64,000 bases of DNA from Hydrogenophaga sp. IBVHS1 (GTDB taxonomy: Bacteria; Pseudomonadota; Gammaproteobacteria; Burkholderiales; Burkholderiaceae_C): NCBI RefSeq assembly GCF_002127265.1, contig NZ_NFUU01000001.1, positions 992,001-1,056,000 on the forward strand, written 5' to 3'. The notes under the pieces were generated by a model. It saw nothing but the letters and a program-made list of their open reading frames with translations. It was not told the origin of the DNA and searched no databases. Of the stretch, positions 8,939 through 17,763 are shown piece after piece; positions within the stretch are counted from its first letter, which is position 1; each line of letters begins with the position of its first letter. The position numbers were made by a program, and so were the translations under genes.

Positions 8939-10303
8939 ATGATCACCGATGCACAGGGACATGCGCTCAGCGGCGCGAACCATGAGGCGCTCGCCTCCTA
9001 TGAACAGGCTGTCACGGCCTTCCAGCTTTATCGGGGTGACCCCATGGCCAGCCTGGCACAGGCCATTTCGGGCGCGCCACGTTTTGCCATGGCCCACATT
9101 CTCCAGGCGCACATGCTGGCCCTGGCCACCGAACCAGGCTGCGTGGCGATGGCACAGGACGTGATGAACGGCCTGCGCCAGATGCGACTGAATGAGCGCG
9201 AATCGTCGCATGCCGGGGTGCTCGAGCGCGTTCTGGCAGGTGAGTGGACCGAAGCCGCACTTGCCATGGACCGCCACCATGTCCAGTTCCCCTTCGACAT
9301 CGTGGCGCTGCAAGCCGGCCACCTGATCGATTTCTACCGCGCCAATGCGCGCAACCTGCGCGACCGCATCGCACGCACCCTGCCGCAGTGGTCGCCCGAG
9401 ATGCCGGGCTACTCCATCGTGCTCGGCATGTACGCCTTTGGCCTGGAGGAAAGCGGCGACTATGCGCGCGCCGAGGCGGCGGGCCGCGAAGCGCTGGACC
9501 TTGAGCCGCTGGACTGCTGGGCGCACCATGCGGTGGCGCATGTGATGGAGATGCAGGGTCGGGCGCAGGACGGGGTGGGGTGGATGCGCACGCGCGAGCC
9601 TTTCTGGTCCGGCGACGACAACTTCTTCAAGGTGCACAACGCCTGGCACGGGGCGCTCTGTCATCTGGATCTCGGCCAGACCGAAGAAGTGCTCGCGATC
9701 TACGACGGTGTGGTTCGCAAAACGCCCAGCGCTGTGGCGCTGGATCTGGTGGACGCATCGGCCCTGCTCTGGCGGCTTCACCTCTCGGGCATCGACGTGG
9801 GCGAGCGCTGGGTGGAGGTGGCCCACACCTGGGACTCACACGCCGACGGCCAGCTCTACCCTTTCAACGACTGGCACGCGGTGATGGCTTACCTGGGCGC
9901 CGGCAGGCTGGCCGATGTACAGCGTCTCAGCCAGGCCCTGCGGTCGGCAGATGGCACCACCGAGGTGTCCCGCTGGGCCGGTGACACGGGTGCCGATCTG
10001 GTGGACGGCTTTCTGGCGCACTGGCGTGGTGAGCACGACGCGGCTGTGCAGCACCTGTACCGCGCGCGCCACATCGCCAACCGCTTTGGCGGCAGCCATG
10101 CCCAGCGAGACATCATCGACTGGACGCTCACCGAGTCGGCCCTGCGCGCGGGGCAGCGCGGGCTGGCCGAGGCGCTGGCCCACGAGCGCCTGGCGCTCAG
10201 GCCACACAGCCCCGTGAACCGCGCATTTCTGCAGCGTGCACGAACCGCGAAGCCCAAGGCTCAAGTGCACCTGGATCGCCCGACGATGGTGCCGGCGCCT
10301 TGA
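8939..10303 (+). CDS. Tetratricopeptide repeat protein, TTC38-like
   Basis: A 454-aa soluble helical-repeat protein. Several TPR-like helix pairs are visible, for example the stretch ending in ARAEAAGREALDLEPLDCW, and HAVAHVMEMQGRAQDGVGWM. The segment FFKVHNAWHGALCHLDLGQ resembles the TTC38 family found in bacteria and eukaryotes. No signal peptide is seen. The ATG at 8939 has a good AGGAG six nt upstream. It is divergent from the AraC-type regulator, which probably controls it. The biochemical function of bacterial TTC38 proteins is not established. Confidence 0.82.
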   Translation: MITDAQGHALSGANHEALASYEQAVTAFQLYRGDPMASLAQAISGAPRFAMAHILQAHMLALATEPGCVAMAQDVMNGLRQMRLNERESSHAGVLERVLAGEWTEAALAMDRHHVQFPFDIVALQAGHLIDFYRANARNLRDRIARTLPQWSPEMPGYSIVLGMYAFGLEESGDYARAEAAGREALDLEPLDCWAHHAVAHVMEMQGRAQDGVGWMRTREPFWSGDDNFFKVHNAWHGALCHLDLGQTEEVLAIYDGVVRKTPSAVALDLVDASALLWRLHLSGIDVGERWVEVAHTWDSHADGQLYPFNDWHAVMAYLGAGRLADVQRLSQALRSADGTTEVSRWAGDTGADLVDGFLAHWRGEHDAAVQHLYRARHIANRFGGSHAQRDIIDWTLTESALRAGQRGLAEALAHERLALRPHSPVNRAFLQRARTAKPKAQVHLDRPTMVPAP

Positions 10304-10323
10304 TGTGGGTGGTGGACTCTGGA

Positions 10324-11232
10324 TCAGGCCATGCCGTTGCGGCTGGCCAGCTCGACAAACAGCGCCGAATGATCCAGCTCACCCAGACCATGGCCGGCGG
10401 CTTGGGCAAAGAGCTGTTCGAAGAGTTGCGTGATCGGTGCTTCGAAACCGATTTCGTTGGCAGTGGTCAAGGCGTTGCGCATGTCCTTGAGCTGCACTGC
10501 CACGGCGCCGCGCTTGGTGAAGTCGCGCTCGATCATGCGCTGCCCGTGCACCTGCAGGATGCGGCTGTCGGCGAAGCCGCCGGTGATGGCCTGCTTGACC
10601 TTGGCCATGTCGGCGCCGCCCTTTTCGCAGAGCAGCAGCGCCTCGGCCACCGCGCCGATGGTGATGCCTACGATCATCTGGTTGGCGAGCTTGGCGAGTT
10701 GTCCGGCGCCGGTGGGGCCCACATGCGTGGGCCGGCCCAGCAACTCAAGCAGCGGGCGCACGCGTTCGAAATCGGCCGGTTTGCCGCCGACCATGATGGC
10801 GAGCTGGCCCTGTTCGGCACCAACCGTGCCTCCGGACACTGGCGCGTCCAGGTGGCCCACGCCCATGGCAGAGAGTCGCGCGGCGTGGTCGCGCGCCTGG
10901 CGCGGCTGGATGGATGACATGTCCACCACCAGCGTGCCGGGCCGAAGCCCTTTGATGGTCCCCTGGTGGAACAGGACGTCTTCCACCACTTGCCCATCTT
11001 CGAGCAGGGTGATCACCACATCGGCTTGAGCCACCGCGTCGGCCGGCGTGTCGGTCACCCCGGCGCCGAAGGGCAGCAAGCGTTCTGCTTTGGCGCGCGA
11101 GCGGTTCCAGGCGCTGACTTCGCAGCCGGCTTCGCACAGCCGGCGCGCAATGGGCAGGCCCATCATGCCGATGCCCAGCACGGCCACGCGGGCGGGGGCG
11201 GAATCTTGGTTGGTGGGCGTGGACGTGTTCAC
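10324..11232 (-). CDS. NAD(P)-dependent oxidoreductase, 3-hydroxyisobutyrate dehydrogenase family
   Basis: Rossmann-fold beta-hydroxyacid dehydrogenase. The nucleotide motif VAVLGIGMMGLPIARRL lies near residue 17. The substrate-binding signature is LDAPVSGGTVGAEQGQLAIMVGG, and the catalytic Lys is in the GQLAKLANQ segment. Family members oxidise 3-hydroxyisobutyrate or reduce tartronate semialdehyde or glyoxylate-type substrates; the exact substrate cannot be read. I place the start at GTG 11232 (302 aa). The upstream in-frame ATG at 11274 lies inside the stem of a rho-independent terminator belonging to the preceding GntR gene. Codon 11232 is poorly preceded (GGAA only), so the start remains tentative. 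Confidence 0.85.
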   Translation of the reverse strand: MNTSTPTNQDSAPARVAVLGIGMMGLPIARRLCEAGCEVSAWNRSRAKAERLLPFGAGVTDTPADAVAQADVVITLLEDGQVVEDVLFHQGTIKGLRPGTLVVDMSSIQPRQARDHAARLSAMGVGHLDAPVSGGTVGAEQGQLAIMVGGKPADFERVRPLLELLGRPTHVGPTGAGQLAKLANQMIVGITIGAVAEALLLCEKGGADMAKVKQAITGGFADSRILQVHGQRMIERDFTKRGAVAVQLKDMRNALTTANEIGFEAPITQLFEQLFAQAAGHGLGELDHSALFVELASRNGMA

Positions 11233-11251
11233 TGGTGTTCCGTTGGCAGAC

Positions 11252-11288
11252 AAAAAAAGGCGGTTTCCGGGCAAGCCCGGAAACCGCG
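11252..11288 (-). terminator. Rho-independent terminator after the GntR gene
   Basis: On the minus strand, CGGTTTCCGGGC-tt-GCCCGGAAACCG gives a perfect 12-bp stem followed by CC and seven T. It ends transcription from the GntR-type gene (stop at 11306) before the oxidoreductase gene, so the two same-strand genes are probably separate transcripts. Confidence 0.92.
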
Positions 11289-11305
11289 CAGAAGTGGGTC
11301 AAATG

Positions 11306-12067
11306 CTAGAGCAAATGACGACCACGGAGTTGTCGGGTGGTGCGAGCGGTTCTTGCCGTCCCGGGCAATTCGGCGCTGTGTAGCCGGGCCTTCTCGATCA
11401 TTTCGGCGCCCAGGGTGGAGCTGGCCTTGTCGCTGTGCGCGCGCATCAGTTCATCGGCCAGAGTCACATCGCCGCTGGCCACCGCATTGGCGATGGCCTC
11501 GTGTTCGTCCCACACCGGCTCGCGCAACATGGCCGACTGAAGTGCCTCGCCCATGGCACGGCGGATGTGGTGCCAGTGCAGCAGCGCGCTTTGCTCGATC
11601 AATGGGTTCTGGGCGGCGCGGTAGAGCGCGGTGTGGAAGGCCAGATCGGCATCGATCATGGCCTTGATGTCGCCGCGGTTCACGGCCTCGCGCCCCTCGG
11701 TGATGAGCGCCGGATCGAGGGCCGTGCGCCGTTGCGCCGCCAGTCGCACAGCCAGTGAATCGAGCGCGCCGCGCACTTCGTACACCTGCGCGATCCAGCT
11801 GGCGTCGATGGGTGTTACCTGCAAGCCCCGGCAGCGGCCGGCCGGGCCGTGGGTGATGGGTGCGTCCTGCACGAACCCGTCCTTCTTCAGCAACCGCAGC
11901 GCCTGCATCACCGGCTGGCGCGACACGGCCAGCTGCTCGGCCAGTTCTTCCTGCGTGATCCGTTGCCCCGGCTTGAGCGCGCCTGCGCTGATCGCATCCA
12001 GCAACACCCGGTAGACCTGGTCGGCCAGGTCCGGCGAGGGGTCGAGCTTGAGCAGTTGGGCGGGCAT
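11306..12067 (-). CDS. GntR family transcriptional regulator, FCD-type
   Basis: A 253-aa regulator. The winged helix lies at about residues 13-80; ISAGALKPGQRITQEELA and LAVSRQPVMQALRLL are typical GntR recognition segments. The remaining helical domain has the FCD pattern: VYEVRGALDSLAVRLA, then DADLAFHTALYRAAQNPLI, and a late EHEAIANAVASGD with metal-ligand histidines. FCD regulators usually sense organic acids. The ATG at 12067 is followed directly by GntR-conserved sequence. It is divergent from the alpha/beta hydrolase, and a perfect 12-bp palindrome of GntR type lies 17 bp upstream of its start. Confidence 0.92.
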   Translation of the reverse strand: MPAQLLKLDPSPDLADQVYRVLLDAISAGALKPGQRITQEELAEQLAVSRQPVMQALRLLKKDGFVQDAPITHGPAGRCRGLQVTPIDASWIAQVYEVRGALDSLAVRLAAQRRTALDPALITEGREAVNRGDIKAMIDADLAFHTALYRAAQNPLIEQSALLHWHHIRRAMGEALQSAMLREPVWDEHEAIANAVASGDVTLADELMRAHSDKASSTLGAEMIEKARLHSAELPGTARTARTTRQLRGRHLL

Positions 12068-12083
12068 GGTGTGAATTTGGAAC

Positions 12084-12095
12084 TCTGTATACAGA
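12084..12095. promoter_or_regulatory. Perfect palindrome TCTGTATACAGA, probable GntR operator
   Basis: A 12-bp perfect palindrome in the 93-bp divergent region between the GntR gene and the hydrolase. It fits the GT-(0-1)-AC core of GntR/FadR-family sites. Its position suggests autoregulation and control of the hydrolase gene. Confidence 0.65.
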
Positions 12096-12160
12096 ATACA
12101 CGTTTGGCTGGGCTGCGAACAGAGGTACAGGGCAAAAACCCCATGACACAATGCGCCTCC

Positions 12161-13045
12161 ATGACCACCTCGACCCGCTACGACGCTGCCTGGCTGGACC
12201 GCGAGTACAACAACCGCGCCCGGGTGCCTGACCATGCCACCCATTTCGAGCGCTGGGCGCGCGATTCGGCCCAGGCCCGCCAGGATGGCCGTGCGTTGCT
12301 GGATGTGAGCTACGGCATGGGTGCTGGCGAAACCCTGGATATTTTTCCCACCGCGCGCAACCCTGGCACCCCGCTGGCGCCGGTGCTGGTGTTCATTCAC
12401 GGTGGCTGGTGGCGCAGTCTGGACAAGGCCGACCATTCCTTCATCGCACCCCCCTTCGTGCAGGCAGGCGCCTGCGTGGTGTTGCCCAATTACGCGCTGT
12501 GCCCCGCCGTCACCATTCCCGACATCACCTTGCAGATGGTGCAGGCGCTGGCCTGGGTGCATCGGCACATCGCCGCTCACGGGGGCGACCCGAACCGCAT
12601 CACCGTGGCCGGCCATTCCGCCGGTGGTCACCTGGCCGCGATGATGCGGGCTTGCGAATGGACAAGGGTGGGCGACGATCTTCCCGCCTCGCTGGTGAAG
12701 AACGCCATGTCCATTTCCGGGCTGCACGATCTGGAGCCGGTGATGCACACGCCCTTCGTGCAGGAATCGTTGCGCCTCACGCCGGCGCAGGTGAAAAAGG
12801 CCAGTCCGGCGCGGTTGCCGGCAGCACCGCTGGCCGAAGGCCGGGGGCAGCTGTACGCAGTGGCCGGCGCCGATGAAAGCAGCGAATTCCTGCGCCAGAA
12901 CCGGCTGATCCAGCAGGCCTGGGGCTCCCAGGTGGTGCCGGTGTGCGAAGCGCTCCCGGGGCTCAACCACTTCAGCATTGTGGAAGCGCTCGCGCAGCCG
13001 GGGCACCGGCTGCACCTGCTCACGCGGGAACTGCTCGAGATCTGA
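12161..13045 (+). CDS. Alpha/beta hydrolase (esterase/kynurenine formamidase-like)
   Basis: A 294-aa hydrolase. The oxyanion motif HGGWWR (near residue 73) and nucleophile elbow GHSAGGH (near residue 152) place it among the HSL/kynurenine formamidase-like esterases. The catalytic acid and a late His (PGLNHFSIVE) follow in the expected order. No signal peptide is seen. An alternative ATG lies 18 bp upstream at 12143. I prefer 12161 because CACAAT ends 8 nt before it, matching the leaderless pattern of other genes here. Divergence from a GntR/FCD regulator suggests an inducible catabolic role; the substrate is unknown. Confidence 0.85.
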   Translation: MTTSTRYDAAWLDREYNNRARVPDHATHFERWARDSAQARQDGRALLDVSYGMGAGETLDIFPTARNPGTPLAPVLVFIHGGWWRSLDKADHSFIAPPFVQAGACVVLPNYALCPAVTIPDITLQMVQALAWVHRHIAAHGGDPNRITVAGHSAGGHLAAMMRACEWTRVGDDLPASLVKNAMSISGLHDLEPVMHTPFVQESLRLTPAQVKKASPARLPAAPLAEGRGQLYAVAGADESSEFLRQNRLIQQAWGSQVVPVCEALPGLNHFSIVEALAQPGHRLHLLTRELLEI

Positions 13046-13059
13046 CGGGACGGCCCGGG

Positions 13060-14037
13060 CTACATCAGCAGGTGTTCGCCGGCGTTGTCGCCACCCAGAA
13101 TCACGTAGTTCACCTTGCGAATGTCCATGAGCCGGGTGCCGCCGCCATAGCTGATGGAGCTCTGCACGTCCTGCTCCATTTCCACCAGCGTGTCGGAAAG
13201 TGTGCCCTTGATGGGTTCCAGAATGCGCTTGCCTTCCACGTGGCGGTACTCGCCTTTGTTGAAGTCGCTGGCCGAGCCGTAGTACTCCTTGAAGCGCTGG
13301 CCGTCCACTTCCACCGTCTGCCCGGGGGATTCCTCGTGGCCGGCAAACAGCGAGCCGATCATCACCATGGAGGCGCCGAAGCGCACGCTCTTGGCGATGT
13401 CGCCGTGGCTGCGGATGCCGCCGTCGGCAATGATGGGCTTGGTGGCCACGCGCGCGCACCACTTGAGCGCTGAAAGCTGCCAGCCACCGGTGCCAAAGCC
13501 AGTCTTGAGCTTGGTGATGCACACCTTGCCCGGCCCCACGCCCACCTTGGTCGCATCCGCGCCCCAGTTCTCCAGGTCGATCACCGCTTCGGGCGTGGCC
13601 ACGTTCCCCGCGATCACGAAGGCGGTGGGCAGCTTTTCCTTGAGGTAGACGATCATGTCCTTCACGCTGTCGGCGTGGCCGTGCGCGATGTCGATGGTGA
13701 TGTACTCCGGCGCAATGCCTTCGGCCGCAAGCTGGTCCACGGTGGCGTAGTCCGGCGCCTTCACACCGAGCGAGATCGAGGCGTACACACCGGCCGCGCG
13801 CATGTCGCGCACGAACTTCACGTTGTCCAGATCGAAGCGGTGCATCACGTAGAAGTAGCCGTTGCGCGCGAGCCAGGTGCAGATGGACTCGTCCACCACC
13901 GTCTTCATGTTGGCCGGCACCACTGGCAGCCGGAACTTGCGCCCGCCCAGCTCCACGCCGGCGTCGCATTCGGAGCGGCTGTTCACGCGGCACTTGCGTG
14001 GCAACAGCAGCACGTTGTCGTAGTCGAAAATTTCCAT
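13060..14037 (-). CDS. guaC: GMP reductase
   Basis: A 325-aa (beta/alpha)8-barrel enzyme of the IMPDH/GMPR family without a CBS domain insertion. It converts GMP to IMP and ammonia with NADPH in purine salvage. Visible motifs are the N-terminal [12 protein letters not shown], the catalytic loop GPGKVCITK with Cys near residue 173, [14 protein letters not shown], and the phosphate-binding [21 protein letters not shown]-terminal [16 protein letters not shown] also supports GuaC rather than IMPDH. The length matches the shorter GuaC type. The ATG at 14037 precedes the conserved MEIFDYD. It is convergent with the hydrolase (14-bp gap). Confidence 0.93.
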   Translation of the reverse strand: MEIFDYDNVLLLPRKCRVNSRSECDAGVELGGRKFRLPVVPANMKTVVDESICTWLARNGYFYVMHRFDLDNVKFVRDMRAAGVYASISLGVKAPDYATVDQLAAEGIAPEYITIDIAHGHADSVKDMIVYLKEKLPTAFVIAGNVATPEAVIDLENWGADATKVGVGPGKVCITKLKTGFGTGGWQLSALKWCARVATKPIIADGGIRSHGDIAKSVRFGASMVMIGSLFAGHEESPGQTVEVDGQRFKEYYGSASDFNKGEYRHVEGKRILEPIKGTLSDTLVEMEQDVQSSISYGGGTRLMDIRKVNYVILGGDNAGEHLLM

Positions 14038-14114
14038 TTGAAAACCAAGCTCCAGAAGACTGTTGTTGAACAGATGAGCGCTTGGCTTGTGCCGGTTTTC
14101 GATGGCGATGGCCA

Positions 14115-14148
14115 TAAAAAAACCGGGCGCAAGAATCTTGGGCCCGGT
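14115..14148 (-). terminator. Rho-independent terminator upstream of guaC
   Basis: On the minus strand, ACCGGGC pairs with GCCCGGT around a short imperfect inner stem (CAAGA/TCTTG), followed by seven T. It lies about 80 bp beyond the stop of the membrane-anchored unknown gene and 78 bp before the guaC start, so it separates the two. Confidence 0.88.
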
Positions 14149-14230
14149 GACTGATTCTACCCGCGCTCTCCAGAGTGAGGACATGCGCCTGACCCTATGC
14201 GGGTCATACGAACTTTCGCATGTCGAAGCC

Positions 14231-15244
14231 CTACAGACTGCGGGGCTGCGCACCCTGGCAGAGTGAACGCGCAAACACGCTGGTCTCGCGCCGATAAGCG
14301 GCGGCCTGCGCATCGGTGTTGAAGAGGCGCTGCGCATGCAGCGGCCAATAGGCGGCTTCACGGCCCATCACGCGCATGTAGCGCTCGCGGTTGCTGGTGG
14401 CGGCGCGGTCGGTCCCGGCATCGAGCGCCAGCGGAAACAACGCAGTGGCGAGGAGTTCGCGCGGCCAGCGCTGCAGAAAAGCCTGAAAGGAGGGCAGCGG
14501 GGCCGGTGGCGGCAGCTTCTGCAAAAGCGACTCGTAGTCGGGGTAGGTCGGTGTGTCGCTAACGTCCACGGTCTCGAACTGCGCCCCCTTCAAATCGTCG
14601 TTGGCTTGCAGGATTTCGATCAGGCTGCCCTCCAGCGTGCCCGGATGGGGTGTCGGAGCGACACCCTGGAGGCGGTCCACGCTGTTCTCGATGCCGTACA
14701 AGGGGCGCAGCGATCCTTGGGCGTAGCTCAGCTGCAGGTCGGTCCAGGGAGCAGCGGCCAGGCTGTCCGGGATGAATTTTTCCGGCTCGGCCAGCAGGAT
14801 GGACATGGTCTGCACCTGCTCCAGGCGCTCGCGTGAACCCAGCGGCAGCCCCGCCAGCACGGCCACTGCCTTGGGGGCGAGTTGCGGGTCACCCAGGTAC
14901 GGGCCGAGGGCGGCCACGAGCTCCAGCCGGGAATGGCGCCGTGCGAACCGCCAGGCTGACCAGTCCAGATCGATTTCCCAGAACGGGCCGAAGCGTTGCG
15001 TGGGCGCCCCCAGGCCCTGGCGCTCCCACCGTTCATGGCGCTTGAAGCCATCGTAGACCGGGTTGGGCAACGCCAGAAATTCGGTGCGGATGCGGCAGAT
15101 GGCCGCCATGGGCGTCTCGTCGGCCAGCAAAGGGGTCGGGGCTACAAAATCATGCCGCCAGTCGCGCAGGGACGGCCACGCCAGAAAGAAAACGCCGATC
15201 AACACCAACAGCAGCAACAACCCCAGCGCACGCAGGATCTTCAT
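14231..15244 (-). CDS. Membrane-anchored protein of unknown function
   Basis: A 337-aa protein with one N-terminal membrane segment (about residues 4-26: [21 protein letters not shown]) followed by a periplasm-facing domain. The domain is rich in Leu, Pro and aromatic residues. I see no catalytic motif that I can name and do not recognise the family. The start at 15244 is supported by GAAGAGG about 6 nt upstream and by the hydrophobic segment directly after it. It is divergent from uvrD (74 bp) and ends in its own terminator, so it is monocistronic. Confidence 0.7.
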   Translation of the reverse strand: MKILRALGLLLLLVLIGVFFLAWPSLRDWRHDFVAPTPLLADETPMAAICRIRTEFLALPNPVYDGFKRHERWERQGLGAPTQRFGPFWEIDLDWSAWRFARRHSRLELVAALGPYLGDPQLAPKAVAVLAGLPLGSRERLEQVQTMSILLAEPEKFIPDSLAAAPWTDLQLSYAQGSLRPLYGIENSVDRLQGVAPTPHPGTLEGSLIEILQANDDLKGAQFETVDVSDTPTYPDYESLLQKLPPPAPLPSFQAFLQRWPRELLATALFPLALDAGTDRAATSNRERYMRVMGREAAYWPLHAQRLFNTDAQAAAYRRETSVFARSLCQGAQPRSL

Positions 15245-15305
15245 GAAAGCCTCTTCATGTCCCTTCAGAGTGCGCATTGTGCCTCGCAACGCCTCGCCGG
15301 CTTTC

Positions 15306-15311
15306 TACAAT
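15306..15311 (+). promoter_or_regulatory. -10-like TACAAT immediately before uvrD
   Basis: TACAAT ends 7 nt before the uvrD ATG, so transcription would begin at or next to the A of the start codon. No ribosome binding site is present. One of seven such arrangements in the window. Confidence 0.5.
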
Positions 15312-15318
15312 CGAGCGC

Positions 15319-17760
15319 ATGCCTTTTGAAGAACCGTTGCAAGCCGACTTGCTCCCATCTCCGCTGCTGGCGGGCCTCAATGCCGAACAGGCAGCCGCCG
15401 TTACCCTGCCCGCCGAACATGCGCTGATCCTGGCCGGTGCCGGCTCGGGCAAGACGCGGGTGCTGACGACGCGCATTGCGTGGTTGATGCAGAACGGCCA
15501 CGTGTCCCCCGGCGGCATTCTGGCCGTGACCTTCACGAACAAGGCTGCCAAGGAGATGATGACCCGCCTCTCGGCCATGCTGCCGGTGAACGTGCGGGGC
15601 ATGTGGATCGGCACCTTTCATGGCCTGTGCAATCGCTTCCTGCGCGCGCACCACAAAATCGCCAACCTGCCGGCCACCTTCCAGATTCTGGACACGCAAG
15701 ACCAGCTCTCTGCGGTGAAACGCCTCTGCAAGCAGTTCAACGTGGACGATGAGCGCTTTCCGCCCAAGCAGATCCAGTATTTCATCAGCGGCTGCAAGGA
15801 AGACGGCCAGCGCCCGCGCGACGTGGTCGCCAAAGATGAAGAGACGCGCAAGAAGATCGAGCTGTATGGGCTGTACGAAGAGCAATGCCAGCGGGAAGGC
15901 GTGGTGGATTTCGGCGAGCTCATGCTGCGCAGCTACGAGGTGCTGCGCGACAACGATCCGATCCGCGAGCACTACCAGCGGCGCTTTCGCCACATCCTGA
16001 TCGACGAATTCCAGGACACCAACCGGCTCCAGTACGCGTGGATCAAGATGTTCAGCGCGCCGCCGCTGCAAGGCCTTCCGCCCGCGGGCAACGCGGTGTT
16101 TGCCGTGGGCGACGACGACCAGAGCATCTACGCCTTTCGCGGCGCGCGCGTGGGCAACATGGCCGACTTCGTGCGCGAGTTCAACGTGCGTCACCAGATC
16201 AAGCTGGAGCAGAACTACCGCAGCGCCAGCAACATTCTCGATTCCGCCAACCAGCTCATCAGCCACAACACCCACCGCCTGGGCAAGAACCTGCGCACCG
16301 ATGCGGGCGCTGGCGAACCCGTGCGCGTGCATGAAGCCACCAGCGACTTCGCCGAGGCGCAGTGGATGGTGGATGAGATGAAGCAGCTCGCGCGCGAAGA
16401 CGTGCCGCGCAGCGAAATGGCGGTGCTCTACCGCAGCAACGCGCAGAGCCGTGTGGTGGAAACGGCGCTGTTCAACGCTGGCATGCCTTACCGCGTCTAC
16501 GGCGGCCTGCGCTTCTTCGAGCGCGCTGAAATCAAGCACGCGCTGGCCTACCTGCGCCTGCTGGAGAACCCGAACGACGACACGAGCTTTCTGCGCGTGG
16601 TGAATTTCCCGCCGCGAGGCATCGGCGCGCGCAGCATCGAACAACTGCAAGACGTGGCCCGTGCGTCCGGCTGTTCTTTGCACGATGCGGTGAGCGCGGT
16701 GACCGGCCGCGCGGGCGTGGCCATTGCCGCCTTCGTGGCCAAGCTCGACGTGGTGCGCGAGCAGACCGAAGGCAGCACGCTGCGGGAAATCATCGAACTG
16801 GTGCTTTCGCACAGCGGGCTTCTGGAGCACTACCGCGCCGAGCGCGAAGGCCAGGACCGGGTGGAGAACCTGGAGGAGCTGGTTAACGCGGCCGAGAGCT
16901 TTGTGAGCATTGAAGGTTTTGGCCGCGATGCGGTGGCCTTGCCGGTGGATGAGCTGGGCAAGCCACTGACCCAGAGCCCGGTGAGCCAGGGGCTGGATCC
17001 GGGGGTTGGCTTGCCCCCTCTCCCTCTGGGAGAGGGCGGGGGTGAGGGCCTCCCCGCGCCCGATGCCGAAACCGGCGAAACCCTCAGCCCGCTCGCCGCC
17101 TTCCTCACACACGCCGCACTCGAATCTGGCGACAACCAGGCCCAGGCCGGGCAGGATGCCGTGCAGCTCATGACGGTGCACGCCGCCAAGGGGCTCGAGT
17201 TCGATTGTGTGTTCATCACCGGCATGGAAGAAGGTCTGTTTCCGCACGAGAACTCCATGAGCGACCGGGATGGCCTGGAAGAAGAGCGCCGCCTGATGTA
17301 CGTGGCGATCACACGCGCGAGAAAGCGGCTGTACCTCAGCCACTCGCAAACCCGCATGCTCCATGGTCAGACGCGCTACAACCTCAAGAGCCGCTTCTTT
17401 GACGAACTGCCTGAGGCGTGTTTGAAATGGCTCACGCCGCCGCAACCCGCCTGGGGCGGCGGTGGGGGCACCTGGCAGAACGGCAGGCGCAGCTTCGGCG
17501 CGGCACCGGTGCTGCAGCCCTCGTGGTCGCCGGGCTTCAACGACAAGGGCGACCCGAAGGGCCTGGGGCAAACCGCTCCCGAGCCCGATCGCGGCACCGA
17601 CATTCATGCCGGCCTCGCCGTGTTCCACAACAAGTTCGGCGAGGGCAAGGTGCTGGCGGTGGAAGGCGCGGGTGCCGATGCGCGAGCCCAGGTGAACTTC
17701 ACGCGGCACGGCACGAAGTGGCTGGCCTTGAGCGTGGCCAAGCTCACGCCGATCCCCTGA
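15319..17760 (+). CDS. uvrD: ATP-dependent DNA helicase UvrD/PcrA
   Basis: An 813-aa superfamily 1A 3'-5' helicase for nucleotide excision and mismatch repair. Motif I GAGSGKT lies at residues 40-46. Others are Ia (VTFTNKAAKEM), II (LIDEFQDTN), III (VGDDDQSIYAFRGA), IV (QNYRSASNILDSAN), V (LMTVHAAKGLEF) and VI (ERRLMYVAITRARKRL). The C-terminus ends in a Tudor-like segment (GKVLAVEGAGADARAQVNF and following). About residues 545-595, in a linker before motif V, are unconserved and contain a 12-codon insertion derived from a palindromic repeat (566-577). The start at 15319 matches the family N-terminus. Confidence 0.95.
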   Translation: MPFEEPLQADLLPSPLLAGLNAEQAAAVTLPAEHALILAGAGSGKTRVLTTRIAWLMQNGHVSPGGILAVTFTNKAAKEMMTRLSAMLPVNVRGMWIGTFHGLCNRFLRAHHKIANLPATFQILDTQDQLSAVKRLCKQFNVDDERFPPKQIQYFISGCKEDGQRPRDVVAKDEETRKKIELYGLYEEQCQREGVVDFGELMLRSYEVLRDNDPIREHYQRRFRHILIDEFQDTNRLQYAWIKMFSAPPLQGLPPAGNAVFAVGDDDQSIYAFRGARVGNMADFVREFNVRHQIKLEQNYRSASNILDSANQLISHNTHRLGKNLRTDAGAGEPVRVHEATSDFAEAQWMVDEMKQLAREDVPRSEMAVLYRSNAQSRVVETALFNAGMPYRVYGGLRFFERAEIKHALAYLRLLENPNDDTSFLRVVNFPPRGIGARSIEQLQDVARASGCSLHDAVSAVTGRAGVAIAAFVAKLDVVREQTEGSTLREIIELVLSHSGLLEHYRAEREGQDRVENLEELVNAAESFVSIEGFGRDAVALPVDELGKPLTQSPVSQGLDPGVGLPPLPLGEGGGEGLPAPDAETGETLSPLAAFLTHAALESGDNQAQAGQDAVQLMTVHAAKGLEFDCVFITGMEEGLFPHENSMSDRDGLEEERRLMYVAITRARKRLYLSHSQTRMLHGQTRYNLKSRFFDELPEACLKWLTPPQPAWGGGGGTWQNGRRSFGAAPVLQPSWSPGFNDKGDPKGLGQTAPEPDRGTDIHAGLAVFHNKFGEGKVLAVEGAGADARAQVNFTRHGTKWLALSVAKLTPIP
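17014..17049 (+). repeat. REP-like palindromic element inserted in frame in uvrD
   Basis: CCCTCTCCC-tct-GGGAGAGGG forms a 9-bp stem and is followed by CGGGGGTGAGGG. This is the form of a short palindromic repeat common between genes in many GC-rich proteobacteria, normally extragenic. Here it is translated as PPLPLGEGGGEG, keeps the reading frame, and sits in a non-conserved linker. Confidence 0.75.
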
Positions 17761-17763
17761 CCA

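Noticed and set aside
12068-13993. An open minus-strand frame continuing upstream from the GntR gene for another 640 codons
   Set aside because: It runs antisense through the alpha/beta hydrolase and out of frame through guaC. The GntR family N-terminus is clearly at 12067, so the extension is a by-product of GC-rich codon use.
15265-17709. An 814-codon open frame antisense to uvrD
   Set aside because: It mirrors uvrD codon by codon, has no family motifs and is His/Ala/Arg-rich, typical of antisense frames in GC-rich genes.
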